From Psychrosphaera saromensis (lineage in GTDB: Bacteria; Pseudomonadota; Gammaproteobacteria; Enterobacterales; Alteromonadaceae): DNA of 64,000 bases. Below the pieces are notes generated by a model. The model saw only the letters and a program-made list of their open reading frames with translations. It ran no database searches and had not been told where the DNA came from. The stretch is from assembly GCF_002954545.1 (NCBI RefSeq), contig NZ_MSCH01000003.1:2829991-2893990 (forward strand), given 5' to 3'. A program made the position numbers and the translations under genes. Below, in pieces: positions 9,756 through 19,586 of the stretch (within the stretch, counting starts at the first letter, position 1; each line of letters begins with the position of its first letter).

Positions 9756-10064
9756 ATTAAACTGCTCATTATTAACCTGCTGACTATTAATTGGGGTTTA
9801 TTCATTGGCCGCTATTTAACTTGAATTGGTAACAATTTTACTTTAACAGCCAAAATAAAGTGACGCTATATTGTTATGTTTACCAAATGTAATCAAGCTG
9901 CTTTGTTTATTTGTTTAAAAAACTCGTCAGTATTCCTATAAAACACTTAATAAATCAATAACTAATCAAGCTAGTAACGTAAATGACACTTTACTGTTAT
10001 TGAACCAACACAATTATGAAACAAAATTGTCAAATTTCATTGTTAACTTAGTTCAAAACCTGCA
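9756..10064. other. Divergent intergenic region between the hybrid kinase and the lipid-like operon
   Basis: About 310 bp of AT-rich sequence that must hold promoters for both directions. I see no clear operator, repeat, RNA gene or conserved small ORF in it. Confidence 0.5.
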
Positions 10065-11810
10065 ATGAGATTATTTATGAACGAATTATGGATCTTATAT
10101 TTACTGTGTTGTGTTACCGCTATTTTCATATTACGAAAAATAGCTATTAGATTACGGTTATCAAAAGCCAAACATAAATCCATGCGAGGACACAGTAAGT
10201 GGTCTCGTCGTATCGCTGGCTGGATTAAGTTTTTTGACTATTCTCCAGCAGAATATTTTTGTGTTGATGGTGCTCCTGCTGATATTAGCAAACAAAGGTC
10301 AAATGCATTTAACACCTTAGTAGATAAAGTAAAACAACAGTCAAAAAAAACCATCAATCAATATAAACAAGTTTCAAACGACATCTCAGATGTGCAATTT
10401 ACGAGCATGTACCGAGTCCCCTTTCCTTTTAGAACACATTTACCAGAAGTCTTTAAACTTGGTTCCATGATTAACCAGAGCCAGGGCGTTAGAGTAAAAG
10501 ATCTGGATGACCAATGGCGATACGATCTTTCTGGTTCTTACGGCGTCAACGTTTTTGGTTACGAGTTTTATAAAAGCTGCATAAAACAAGGCTCTGAAAA
10601 AGTAGAAGCGCTTGGTCCCGCTCTTGGTTCATACCATCCATTGATTGCAGATAATGTTAGTAAAATAAAAGCAATATCGCAATTAGATGAAGTGTCATTT
10701 CACATGTCAGGTACAGAAGCTGTGATGCAAGCGGTGAGACTGGCGCGTTATCATACTAAACGTACTCATTTAGTTAGATTGTGTGGTGCTTATCACGGTT
10801 GGTGGGATGGCGTACAACCTGGAATTGGCAACCGTCGAAAAACCAACGATGTTTACACCTTAGCCGATTTAAGTGAGCAAACATTAAACGTACTATCCAC
10901 TCGTGACGACATCGCCTGCGTCTTGATAAACCCTCTACAAGCTTTTCACCCAAATGCAGACTCAGCGTCAGACGCATCACTTATCGCCAGTGACCGTGCG
11001 ACTCACTTTGATAAAGCCGCTTATACAACTTGGTTAAAACGCATTCGAAAAATATGCACAGACCGCAACATAGTGCTTATTTTTGATGAAGTATTCACCG
11101 GTTTCAGACTGTCATACCGAGGAGCGCAAGGTTATTTTGGCATCCAAGCTGACATGGTCACTTATGGCAAGACCTTAGGTGGTGGATTACCAGTTGGTGT
11201 ACTGGCTGGCAAACATGAACTAATGAAACGCTTTAAAGATACTCACCCTGTTGATGTGTCTTTAGCTCGCGGCACCTTTAACTCTCATCCTTATGTATTA
11301 GGCGCAATGAACGTATTTCTTGAACGTATTGCTCAACCAGAAATACAAGCTTTATACAAAACCGTTGAACAAACTTGGCAACAAAGAACCACGCGTTTTA
11401 ATCAACGCTTAAAAGAGGCTGATCTGCCAATCAAAATCACTAATATGCATAGCATATTATCAGTGAGTTACACCTTACCTTGTGCTTATAACTGGATGCT
11501 GCAGTTTTACTTACGCGCCAACGGACTAGAGCTAAGTTGGTTAGGTACAGGCCGTTTTATCATGAGCTTTGATTATACCGATGAAGAGGTTGATCAAGTG
11601 ATTGAGTTATTTATTGAATCCGCTACTCAAATGAAAAATGACGCTTGGTGGTGGCAAAGCCCAGCACTGACCAACCAATCAATTAAACAACAATTTTTAA
11701 AAGATATGTTAAGTGCCAGCTTTCCAAGTTTACGCAAATGGATAGGTGGTCGAGCACCAACGACATTAACTCACGCTAAAACGACAAACAGCGATAAGGT
11801 GTATGAATAA
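10065..11810 (+). CDS. Membrane-anchored class-III aminotransferase/aminomutase-like protein
   Basis: PLP-dependent enzyme related to glutamate-1-semialdehyde aminomutases and class-III aminotransferases. An N-terminal membrane helix (about residues 7-24) is followed by a basic linker and a roughly 100-residue extension not seen in hemL. The PLP fold shows HMSGTEAVMQAVRLAR (about 213-228), AYHGWWDG (242-249), LIFDEVFTGFR with cofactor aspartate 341, and the Schiff-base lysine 369 in VTYGKTLGGGLPVG. At 581 residues it is longer than HemL (about 430). A second ATG at 10077 has a slightly better upstream GAGA and may be the true start. It heads a four-gene operon with a glycosyltransferase, a PSD-like enzyme and a DUF962 protein, and overlaps the next gene by one base. 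The substrate is unknown; an aminolipid or amino-sugar precursor is inferred. Confidence 0.85.
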   Translation: MRLFMNELWILYLLCCVTAIFILRKIAIRLRLSKAKHKSMRGHSKWSRRIAGWIKFFDYSPAEYFCVDGAPADISKQRSNAFNTLVDKVKQQSKKTINQYKQVSNDISDVQFTSMYRVPFPFRTHLPEVFKLGSMINQSQGVRVKDLDDQWRYDLSGSYGVNVFGYEFYKSCIKQGSEKVEALGPALGSYHPLIADNVSKIKAISQLDEVSFHMSGTEAVMQAVRLARYHTKRTHLVRLCGAYHGWWDGVQPGIGNRRKTNDVYTLADLSEQTLNVLSTRDDIACVLINPLQAFHPNADSASDASLIASDRATHFDKAAYTTWLKRIRKICTDRNIVLIFDEVFTGFRLSYRGAQGYFGIQADMVTYGKTLGGGLPVGVLAGKHELMKRFKDTHPVDVSLARGTFNSHPYVLGAMNVFLERIAQPEIQALYKTVEQTWQQRTTRFNQRLKEADLPIKITNMHSILSVSYTLPCAYNWMLQFYLRANGLELSWLGTGRFIMSFDYTDEEVDQVIELFIESATQMKNDAWWWQSPALTNQSIKQQFLKDMLSASFPSLRKWIGGRAPTTLTHAKTTNSDKVYE

Positions 11811-14662
11811 TGAATTTATTAAATCCAAATAAATCGTCATATCTTGATTTAACAAACTCTTTGAGCGACTCACATATGTCGGAAAAAGGTTTTAGACAAT
11901 CGTTACAAGATGAGTTTAGCGACTTCATTACAAAACAAGAAGAACGCTTCCCACTTAAAGACTGTTTGAAAATTGACTTACACTGTCATGATCACAACAG
12001 TGATATTCCAGATGAACTTTGGGGACGTATTTTACGTTTGCCTGAAACCTGGCTTAAAACCAAAAAATTAGTGAAACATTTAAAAGGTAATGACTGCGAC
12101 GTTATTACCGTCACCAATCATAACAACGCCCGTTCTTGTTGGGCATTACAAGAAAAAGATCAAGACGTATTAGTCGCGGCAGAGTTTACTTGTTACTTTC
12201 CAGAGTACGAACTGTACATTCACATTTTGACGTACGGCTTTGATAAGGAACAAGAGCAAGTTCTTAACAAAAAACGTCAAAATGTGTATGAATTTGTTAA
12301 ATATGCGGCACAACAAGATATCCCATTAATAGTGCCACATCCTCTTTATTTTTATACTAAAAACGACAAAATTGATGTCAGCCTGTTCGAAAAAATGGCG
12401 GTTATGTTTACTCGTTTTGAAGTATTAAATGGCCAACGCGACCTGTGGCAAAGCGTCCTTACCTTAAATTGGGCTGAGGGTTTAACCGCAGAAAAAATCA
12501 ATTCATACGCGGTAAAACACAAGCTTAATCCAGCTGACTACGGCGTAGATCCAAATCAAGTAAAAATACTCACAGGCGGCTCAGACGATCACACAGGTAT
12601 TTTTGCTGGTTTATGTGGCTCTTATCTTTATATTCCAGATTTGGAACAAAGATCACAAACTGAAAAACCATCAGATTTGGCATTGGAAGCAATTAAAAAA
12701 GGCAACATCCGCCCTTTTGGCTCCGTTGGCGAAAATGAAAAGTTAAGCATTTCCTTATTAGATTACTTTTCACAAGTAGCAACCAAAATCAAAGATCCAG
12801 GTTTACTGCGTATTTTACTGCACCGTGGTGGAACATGGGACAAAATAGGCTGTTTTGTATTAAGTAATGTCTTACTTGAAATGCAAAAAAATAAAAAAAC
12901 CATGAAGTTTTTTGAATGTGTTCACGACGCCCTACAAGGCAAAAAACCTAATTTATTAGTTAAGTGGAAAATTTCAAAAGATTATCGTTTTTGTATCGAC
13001 TATTTAGAACGTATCGCCGAAAGTCGTAACAACTCAAACGAAGAATTTGTGCAAACCGTCACTGAGTCAATCAATGAGCTTTTCACCTTTTTAAATCAAC
13101 TGATCAAAAAACGGGTTAGCCAAGCGATTGAAAAAAATGATGGCTTTATTCCTACCGGGTTAACCACTGAAGAACTAACACGTAAATTTGAAATGCCAAG
13201 CCAACTGACCGCCCTGTTTTTTGGTGATGGAAAAAAACAAGACAACATCAGTAACATACAAGTTGGCCAAATCCTGGATAACTTATCCTTTCCCGTTTTA
13301 ATCTCCTTTATTTTAGCTGGCGCATCATTAGCCTCTACTCGAGTGTTATATCAAAATCGCGATTTATTAAATGAGTTTGCCCACTATGTTGGCAAAAATG
13401 CACACCAAAAACGCGCACTGTATTTGACTGACACCCTTAAAGATAAAAATGGGGTATCAAACTCATTAAGCGGAAAATTAGCCGAAGTGCAAAGAGCGAA
13501 TCTGCCTGTCGACTTCTTAATCTGTCATCCAGATGCCAAGCCTGACTCGCATCTGCATGTGGTTAAACCTGTGGCTAATTTTGAAATACCAAAATATGGC
13601 GAACAAGAAATTAGAGTTCCTGATTTAATGGAGGTTGCCCGTATTTTTTATAAAGGCGGTTACGACAGAATTATATGCTCGACAGAAGGACCAATGGCCG
13701 CGGTTTCCTTGTTTATTCAACAAATGTTTAACGTGCCAAGTTACTTCTTTATGCATACCGACTGGATAGATTTCATCAAGTGCACCACCAACTTAAATCA
13801 ATATGAACGTGACCGAGTTCGTCGAGTATTGAGAGCCTTATACAGCCAATACAATGGCGTGTTTGTATTAAACAATGAACATAGAGATTGGCTCACTAGT
13901 TTTGAAATGCAGTTAGATCCGCAACAAGTGCATTTAACCGCACATCATTCGCAAAAACGTGACCATTCAATCTTACCTGTTGCCAAGTCGAGCATAGTCG
14001 CAGGCGCAAACGAAGACACGCCAATTTTGCTAGTGGCCTGTCGAATCAGTAAAGAAAAAGGTTTGTTTGATTTACCTGAGATATTAAACACAGCAAAGAA
14101 ACAAATTCCAAACTTAAAAATTGTGGTTGCTGGCACAGGTCCCGCAACTGACGAGCTTAAACTGGCTTTACCAGATGCCACCTTTGTTGGTTGGCAAAAC
14201 AAAACGCAGTTAGCGCAACTTTACTTAAGTTTAGACTTGTTTATCTTCCCATCTAAATTCGACACCTTTGGTAATGTCATTTTAGAAGCCTTTACCCATG
14301 GCATGCCAGTGCTTGCTTATAACTGCAAAGGACCAAAAGACATTATCAAACATAATGTTAACGGCTATTTAGTTGATGACATTGCACAAATGAGCGACAA
14401 AGTGATTGAGTACTTTAGCCAGGACAAGTTACATGCAAATACATTGCAAGAGAATATGAAAGCAGAAGCACTCAAACGTTCAAAACAATACCTCGCCGAA
14501 CCTATCATGGCTGAGTTCCTGACGAATATGGGCTTGGACTTACCACAAGATTACAACCAAGCAGCACGTGATAAAAATCATGAGGCACATGAGCAAGAAC
14601 ACCACGGCAAAAAAATAACGCCAAGTAACAATCAAGCTCAATCCACTTGTTTATCGGTTTAA
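11810..14662 (+). CDS. PHP-domain/GT4 glycosyltransferase fusion protein
   Basis: A 950-residue two-part protein. The N-terminal third is a PHP-type metal-dependent phosphoesterase-like domain: IDLHCHDHNSD (about residues 54-64), VTVTNHNN (about 101-108), AEFTCYF, and GGSDDHTGIFAG (about 260). The C-terminal third is a family-4 (GT-B) glycosyltransferase: LLVACRISKEKGLFDLPEIL, IVVAGTGPATDELKL, FVGWQNKTQLAQLY and the acidic donor-binding motif FPSKFDTFGNVILEAF. The middle section is unassigned and mostly helical. Its start codon shares one base with the previous stop (TAATG), indicating coupling. PHP plus GT4 in one chain suggests that a phosphorylated glycosyl or lipid intermediate is made and then dephosphorylated, or the reverse; this is inference. 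No signal peptide, so cytoplasmic or membrane-peripheral. Confidence 0.85.
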   Translation: MNLLNPNKSSYLDLTNSLSDSHMSEKGFRQSLQDEFSDFITKQEERFPLKDCLKIDLHCHDHNSDIPDELWGRILRLPETWLKTKKLVKHLKGNDCDVITVTNHNNARSCWALQEKDQDVLVAAEFTCYFPEYELYIHILTYGFDKEQEQVLNKKRQNVYEFVKYAAQQDIPLIVPHPLYFYTKNDKIDVSLFEKMAVMFTRFEVLNGQRDLWQSVLTLNWAEGLTAEKINSYAVKHKLNPADYGVDPNQVKILTGGSDDHTGIFAGLCGSYLYIPDLEQRSQTEKPSDLALEAIKKGNIRPFGSVGENEKLSISLLDYFSQVATKIKDPGLLRILLHRGGTWDKIGCFVLSNVLLEMQKNKKTMKFFECVHDALQGKKPNLLVKWKISKDYRFCIDYLERIAESRNNSNEEFVQTVTESINELFTFLNQLIKKRVSQAIEKNDGFIPTGLTTEELTRKFEMPSQLTALFFGDGKKQDNISNIQVGQILDNLSFPVLISFILAGASLASTRVLYQNRDLLNEFAHYVGKNAHQKRALYLTDTLKDKNGVSNSLSGKLAEVQRANLPVDFLICHPDAKPDSHLHVVKPVANFEIPKYGEQEIRVPDLMEVARIFYKGGYDRIICSTEGPMAAVSLFIQQMFNVPSYFFMHTDWIDFIKCTTNLNQYERDRVRRVLRALYSQYNGVFVLNNEHRDWLTSFEMQLDPQQVHLTAHHSQKRDHSILPVAKSSIVAGANEDTPILLVACRISKEKGLFDLPEILNTAKKQIPNLKIVVAGTGPATDELKLALPDATFVGWQNKTQLAQLYLSLDLFIFPSKFDTFGNVILEAFTHGMPVLAYNCKGPKDIIKHNVNGYLVDDIAQMSDKVIEYFSQDKLHANTLQENMKAEALKRSKQYLAEPIMAEFLTNMGLDLPQDYNQAARDKNHEAHEQEHHGKKITPSNNQAQSTCLSV

Positions 14663-14677
14663 GGTATAAAAACAATA

Positions 14678-15547
14678 ATGAATAAAGCAACTGAGACATT
14701 AACCTTTAGTGAACAAGTTAATTTCCTTGTCACTAACCGTTTACCAAGACGTTGGTTAACCTTATTTATTGGACGGTTCAGTAAAATTGAGAATCCAATA
14801 ATAACCAAAATTTCATTAACCATATGGCAATGGTTTGCAGAAGACTTACGTCTGGATGAAGCGAAAAAAACTAAGTTTACCAGTTTGCACGACTGCTTTA
14901 CCCGTGAGCTTAAAGACGGGGCTAGAGTGATTGATGAGACAGCTGACATAGTGACAAGTCCATGTGACGCTATTGTTGGTGAGTTTGGCGAGATTAACGA
15001 TGGCCAGTTATTTCAAGCTAAAGGCTTTCCTTATCAACTCAACGAGCTTATTCCAGATGTTAACGTTAGTGATAAATACAAAAACGGTAAATTTATCACT
15101 CTGCGTTTAAAGTCCAGCATGTATCACAGGTTTCACTCACCAATAAACTGTCATGTGAACAAGGTGACTTACATCTCAGGTGATACTTGGAACGTAAACC
15201 CCATCGCATTAAAAAAGGTAGAACGTTTGTTTTGTAAAAATGAACGTGCGGTTATCGACCTCCATACAGGCTCCGAACAACACCATATAACGCTTGTGCC
15301 TGTTGCCGCCATATTGGTGGCATCGATGAAGTTTAACTTTATCAAACCAACGCTAGATTTGTTGTACCAAGGGCCGAATGAGATTGACTGCAAGCAAAGT
15401 TTCACAAAAGGCGATGAGATGGGGTACTTCCAACATGGGTCGACCATCATCTTATTTGCAAGTAGCAATTACACGTTTTGTGAGGAAGTTAAAAAAGGAG
15501 CGCGTGTAAATGTAGGAAATGCATTACTCGAAGGACATCTAATTTAA
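14678..15547 (+). CDS. Phosphatidylserine-decarboxylase-like (pyruvoyl) enzyme
   Basis: Member of the PSD family, which self-cleaves before a serine to form a pyruvoyl group and decarboxylates phosphatidylserine to phosphatidylethanolamine. The 289-residue protein shows DIVTSPCDAIVGEFGEI, SSMYHRFHSPINCHV, ERAVIDLHTGSEQHHITLVPVAAILVA (given here only as landmark residues about 185-210) and the cleavage motif GST in MGYFQHGSTIILF, where most family members have LGST. It begins 15 nt after the glycosyltransferase. It sits with an aminotransferase and a glycosyltransferase rather than in a usual psd setting, so it is probably a specialised paralogue acting on a different serine-containing lipid. 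That role is inference; the family is secure. Confidence 0.85.
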   Translation: MNKATETLTFSEQVNFLVTNRLPRRWLTLFIGRFSKIENPIITKISLTIWQWFAEDLRLDEAKKTKFTSLHDCFTRELKDGARVIDETADIVTSPCDAIVGEFGEINDGQLFQAKGFPYQLNELIPDVNVSDKYKNGKFITLRLKSSMYHRFHSPINCHVNKVTYISGDTWNVNPIALKKVERLFCKNERAVIDLHTGSEQHHITLVPVAAILVASMKFNFIKPTLDLLYQGPNEIDCKQSFTKGDEMGYFQHGSTIILFASSNYTFCEEVKKGARVNVGNALLEGHLI

Positions 15548-15633
15548 CCATTTGAAGAATTAACAAAAATTCACTTTAACTTTAGCTTTAACAACCAGCT
15601 TAAAGCAGGACTTACTTTTAATTAGGAATAACT

Positions 15634-16254
15634 ATGACATTTTTAGAAGAGTTAAAAAAACAGCGTTGGGATGACCACCGCTTCTATCACCACAATCGTA
15701 TCAACCAATTTCTACACTTGCTTAGCGCTATGTGCTTTATGGTGAGCTACGCATTAGTATTTTACTATCCTGCAGCGGCAGCATTAGTGGGTTGGTTATT
15801 ATCTATGATCTTAAGACAGTCTGGGCACTTCTTTTTTGAACCTCTAACCTACGATAAAGTAAACCAAGTTTCCCATGAACATAAAGAAGAGATTAAAGTG
15901 GGTTACAACTTACGTCGTAAAGTTGTACTGCTGTCAATCTGGGCGCTAGTCCCTGTTGTGTTGTTTTTTGAACCTACTTTATTTGGTGCATTTGAAGCTC
16001 ACACAAACCTTTATGACTTTATTAATAACATGGCAATCACTTGGTTGTTTATTGGCATAGGTGCGGTTTTGTTTAGAACCTTACACTTATTTAAACTTAT
16101 GGGTGTTCAGTCTGGTTTAGTTTGGTTTACTAAAATATTAACCGACCCATTCCATGACTTTAAAATCTATCGCAAGTCGCCATTACATCTTTTAAAAGGT
16201 GAAATGTACGACGACATGACTGATTGGTATGAAGAAGTCCCTGTTAGCAACTAG
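15634..16254 (+). CDS. DUF962/Mpo1-like membrane protein
   Basis: A 206-residue protein with about four membrane helices. The histidine pattern YHHNRINQFLHLLSAM (about residues 18-33) and RQSGHFFFEPLTYDK (about 66-80) matches the DUF962 family, whose yeast member Mpo1 is an iron-dependent dioxygenase that removes one carbon from 2-hydroxy fatty acids. A SHEHKEEIKVGYN segment follows. Being last in the four-gene set with PLP, glycosyltransferase and PSD-like enzymes, it may act on the acyl chain of the same lipid. Start ATG is preceded by AGGAA. A strong terminator follows. Family call moderately firm; activity inferred. Confidence 0.65.
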   Translation: MTFLEELKKQRWDDHRFYHHNRINQFLHLLSAMCFMVSYALVFYYPAAAALVGWLLSMILRQSGHFFFEPLTYDKVNQVSHEHKEEIKVGYNLRRKVVLLSIWALVPVVLFFEPTLFGAFEAHTNLYDFINNMAITWLFIGIGAVLFRTLHLFKLMGVQSGLVWFTKILTDPFHDFKIYRKSPLHLLKGEMYDDMTDWYEEVPVSN

Positions 16255-16287
16255 ACAACTTATTAATAAAACGTCTGGTCAATAAAC

Positions 16288-16326
16288 AAAAAAACGGCAA
16301 CTTAATTTAAGTTGCCGTTTTTTTTA
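16288..16326. terminator. Bidirectional intrinsic terminator
   Basis: Perfect inverted repeat ACGGCAACTTAA / TTAAGTTGCCGT with an A run on the left and eight Ts on the right. It ends the four-gene operon on the plus strand and the convergent marC-like gene on the minus strand. Confidence 0.92.
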
Positions 16327-16350
16327 CGTTCGCTACCTGCACTCAATAGT

Positions 16351-16968
16351 TTATTGAGGAATTGCCGTTATCCAGTTTTCAGCCTTTAACGCTTCAATAA
16401 TAAACTCAACCGATAACGCCGCTAAAATCATTCCCATGATACGAGTAAGAATAGATGCACCACCCGTCCCAATCACTTGAAGGATTTTGCCTGATAACAA
16501 CATCAATAAAAGAGTGACCAATAAAACCGACAACATAACTAAACCAGTTGTAACTTGCTCCGTTACTGTATGAGCTTGATTATCGGTAAGTAAAATAACC
16601 GCTAATATAGCCCCAGGCGTGGCTGTAGCAGGAATAGCTAAAGGAAAGACTGCAATATCATGTTCCGCATCAACTTCGGCGTCTGGTGAGCCTGAGGAGA
16701 AGATCATCTGCAAGCCAAACAAAAATAAAATTATTCCGCCGGAAAGCTGAAACGACAATAAACTGATCCCCATAGAGGTTAAGAGGATTTGGCCAATACC
16801 AATAGAGCCAACTAAAACAATTGAGGCATAAGCAATCGCTTTAAATGCGGTTTTGCGACGAGCTTCTGCGGTCAGTTTGGCCGTTAACCCAGCAAATAAA
16901 GCCATAGTACCAATAGGGTCAATGGTTGCCCAAAGGATCATGAAATCTTGTAGTAATTTGTCTAACAT
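16351..16968 (-). CDS. MarC-family integral membrane protein
   Basis: A 205-residue protein with six hydrophobic segments. The family signature ATIDPIGTMALFAGLT (about residues 14-29), a GGIILFLFGLQMIF helix (about 77-90) and FPLAIPATATPGAILAVI (about 107-124) place it in the MarC/UPF0056 group. No transport activity has been firmly shown for this family, and the old link to multiple antibiotic resistance is not supported. It stands alone, convergent with the upstream operon across a shared terminator. Confidence 0.85.
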   Translation of the reverse strand: MLDKLLQDFMILWATIDPIGTMALFAGLTAKLTAEARRKTAFKAIAYASIVLVGSIGIGQILLTSMGISLLSFQLSGGIILFLFGLQMIFSSGSPDAEVDAEHDIAVFPLAIPATATPGAILAVILLTDNQAHTVTEQVTTGLVMLSVLLVTLLLMLLSGKILQVIGTGGASILTRIMGMILAALSVEFIIEALKAENWITAIPQ

Positions 16969-17279
16969 TAATGAGTTTCTCTTCGTTATAGAGCCATGTA
17001 GCTGGCTGAAAAAGGATTTTGAATAAAAGAACTAAAGAAAAGGATCAGTTAACTTTTCAGTTTTTGCACTGGAAATTTAACCGTTCAGATTAAATTTTTA
17101 TAATTACGAGTAAATATGAATGTATCCCCCCACTAACTAATAGTACGTTAGTTACTTTATGCGTCAAACTAGAATTTATAGGTTAATGAACAATTAACCA
17201 CAAATTAAAAATAATGAGTTGTATTTCAGGAACATACATTGTTTAATCAAAACAAGCATTATTTAAATGATTGTTAATT
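16969..17279. other. Intergenic region between marC-like and EAL genes
   Basis: About 310 bp containing the divergent promoters. AT-rich; no conserved site, repeat or RNA gene could be recognised. Confidence 0.45.
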
Positions 17280-19556
17280 ATGAGTTTTTTAAGTCGCTAT
17301 TTTGTACTTTCAGATCATCATACTCCCCAAGCACAAGTACCCAATTGGCGAGTAAGCACATTACGTATCATTATAACCTCCGGCATTCTTCTTTGCCTGA
17401 TGGTTTTCGCCCATGCCTCTAGCACAATAGTAGAATTTAACCTTGCCTACCCAAGCCTGATTATTATTGGTTTTTTAGCCACCATGTTCTTGCTGTTGCT
17501 AACCAGCTATAAGTTTTACACCTTTAGTGCTCATGGTTTACTACTTTCCATTATTGCCGGCTCCGCATTAATGAACCTATTTGTCAGTAACCTAGAGTTG
17601 GCACAAGTCGGCTCTATGTACATGTATGCCTGCCCTATTCTTGCACTAATGTTACTTGGCTTTAGAACTGCACTATTTTATTCATTGCTTAATATTGTGC
17701 CGTTTTACATAATTATCAATGATATTAACCTGTTAAATTTAATAAATACCACAGAAAGGCTACCAAATGATGACTTATATGTCACCGGATTGATATTTTT
17801 ACTGTTCAATATTTGCATACCTTTAGCTCTCGCTCGTACTATTATAGCTGCCAAACATTTAAACAAAGCGGTACTCAGTTCAAACAATTACCTCAAAGAT
17901 AAAAATGCCCTTTACCGAACTTTTTTCGCCGAATCCAACAAAGCAAAAATAATAATCAACAACAAATCTATTATTACCGACTTTAACCAACTCGCGGCTA
18001 GCACATTTAAATTCACCGATAAGATTAAAGAGTCGAATGCAAAAATCCATCGCTTCTTTCCTGAATTAGATCAAGTGAAATGTAAAAAGTCTAAGCATTT
18101 AATCAAATATAAAAACGCAAGCTTTTATGTCACTTGCGAGTCCTTACCCGACTTAAACTATGAAGTTTATGAATTTACCGATTGCACCGAAGAACTCGCC
18201 ATTAGAAAAACACTGCTCAGTATGGAGCAAGAGAATAAACGCTTACGTTACAGTGACAATTACACTAACTTACCTAACCGAGATTGGTTTGAGCTGCAAT
18301 GTGAACGAGTCATGGCCAAATACAACAAAGACTTTTATGTTGTACTGACCCATAGCGCTAACAATGAATATTTCAATTTAAAGTTTAATAAAAAAGACGC
18401 AAACTTTTTATTAACCTCTGCATATAAACGCTTAAAGAGTAATACTGAGGGGCCATTATTATGTGCCCACATCGGCCCAGGACGACTTGCCTTTATTATT
18501 AGAGCTCAGTCGGTAAAAGAACTTAAAACCAAACTGTTAACTGAAATAAAACAAACACTCGATGAAGACTACCCTTTGCTAGATTCAAAGTGCCATCAGT
18601 CATTTTTATTTGGTTTTGCTAAGTACGATGACAACGTTAAAAACAGTTCGAAAGTTATTTCCAATGCCAGTACCGCCCTCAAACAGGCAAATATAAACAC
18701 GCCATTTAGCGGTTACAGTGAAACATTTTCAAAAGAATTTCTAGAAAAATATGAAATTTCAATGCTGCTTGATGAGGCACTGCAAAATGCTGAAATTGAC
18801 GTTGCTTATCAACCTAAAGTGACAGCAAGCGGCGAATGTATTGGCTTAGAGGCGCTCGCTAGATGGGACAGCCCAATACTAGGAACCGTACACCCAACGA
18901 GTTTTGTCGCAATTGCTGAAGAATACAAACTGATCAGCCGTCTCACCGACTTAGTGATCCAAAAGGTATGTTCTCAAATTTCATACTGGACACAAGCTGG
19001 CATTACAAGTGTGCCTGTGGCAATTAATATTTCCTTAATTGACTTCAACCAAGCCGACTTCCTGCCTAAATTAGTTAAGTATCTGGCCGACTATAATGTA
19101 AAACCACATCAAATTGAGTTAGAACTTACCGAAACGTCGCTTGATGCCAACCCCGCTCATTCTTTAAAACTCATGCGAATTTTACAATCTTGGGGATTTA
19201 TAATATCGGTTGATGACTTTGGTGTTGGTTATTCGAATATTGCGCGATTAGCAGACTACCCGATTAATAAACTAAAATTAGACCGCTCGTTAATTAAACA
19301 AATCACCAAATCATCGAGACAAAAAAGTTTAGTCAAAGCGATTCATGTTATGTGTGAAGAGCTGGATATTAAATGTGTCGCTGAAGGTGTAGAGACGCTA
19401 GAACAAGTCACGATCATGGACAAAATGGGATGTAAAGAATACCAAGGTTTTTACTTTGCCAAAGCAATGTCCCCAACAGACTTTTCCAAACATGTTAAAA
19501 AGTTTGGCTTAACATTTAACAACAAAAAACAAACCGTTAAAGAGTCTCTAAATTAG
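17280..19556 (+). CDS. Membrane EAL-domain cyclic-di-GMP phosphodiesterase with degenerate GGDEF
   Basis: Predicted to hydrolyse cyclic-di-GMP. About six membrane helices (residues 25-200) lead to a PAS-like region, then a GGDEF-type fold (about 335-490) in which no GGDEF active-site sequence is recognisable, so cyclase activity is unlikely. The EAL domain (about 500-750) keeps the catalytic set: GLEALARW, INIS, ELELTET, VDDFGVGYSN, KLKLDRSL, AEGVET and YQGFYFAK. I choose ATG 17280 over an in-frame TTG at 17271. The stop codon lies inside a terminator hairpin. It stands alone; the input signal is unknown. Confidence 0.88.
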   Translation: MSFLSRYFVLSDHHTPQAQVPNWRVSTLRIIITSGILLCLMVFAHASSTIVEFNLAYPSLIIIGFLATMFLLLLTSYKFYTFSAHGLLLSIIAGSALMNLFVSNLELAQVGSMYMYACPILALMLLGFRTALFYSLLNIVPFYIIINDINLLNLINTTERLPNDDLYVTGLIFLLFNICIPLALARTIIAAKHLNKAVLSSNNYLKDKNALYRTFFAESNKAKIIINNKSIITDFNQLAASTFKFTDKIKESNAKIHRFFPELDQVKCKKSKHLIKYKNASFYVTCESLPDLNYEVYEFTDCTEELAIRKTLLSMEQENKRLRYSDNYTNLPNRDWFELQCERVMAKYNKDFYVVLTHSANNEYFNLKFNKKDANFLLTSAYKRLKSNTEGPLLCAHIGPGRLAFIIRAQSVKELKTKLLTEIKQTLDEDYPLLDSKCHQSFLFGFAKYDDNVKNSSKVISNASTALKQANINTPFSGYSETFSKEFLEKYEISMLLDEALQNAEIDVAYQPKVTASGECIGLEALARWDSPILGTVHPTSFVAIAEEYKLISRLTDLVIQKVCSQISYWTQAGITSVPVAINISLIDFNQADFLPKLVKYLADYNVKPHQIELELTETSLDANPAHSLKLMRILQSWGFIISVDDFGVGYSNIARLADYPINKLKLDRSLIKQITKSSRQKSLVKAIHVMCEELDIKCVAEGVETLEQVTIMDKMGCKEYQGFYFAKAMSPTDFSKHVKKFGLTFNNKKQTVKESLN

Positions 19557-19566
19557 AGACTCTCCT
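19545..19566 (+). terminator. Terminator hairpin overlapping the EAL gene stop
   Basis: Inverted repeat GAGTCTCTAA / TTAGAGACTC around a single base. The left arm is coding and the TAG stop lies in the right arm. A pyrimidine-rich tract follows. Confidence 0.65.
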
Positions 19567-19586
19567 ATTAAAAAATGTAAATACGT

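Noticed and set aside
17280-19556. Active diguanylate cyclase
   Set aside because: No GGDEF-like active-site sequence is present, whereas all EAL catalytic residues are.
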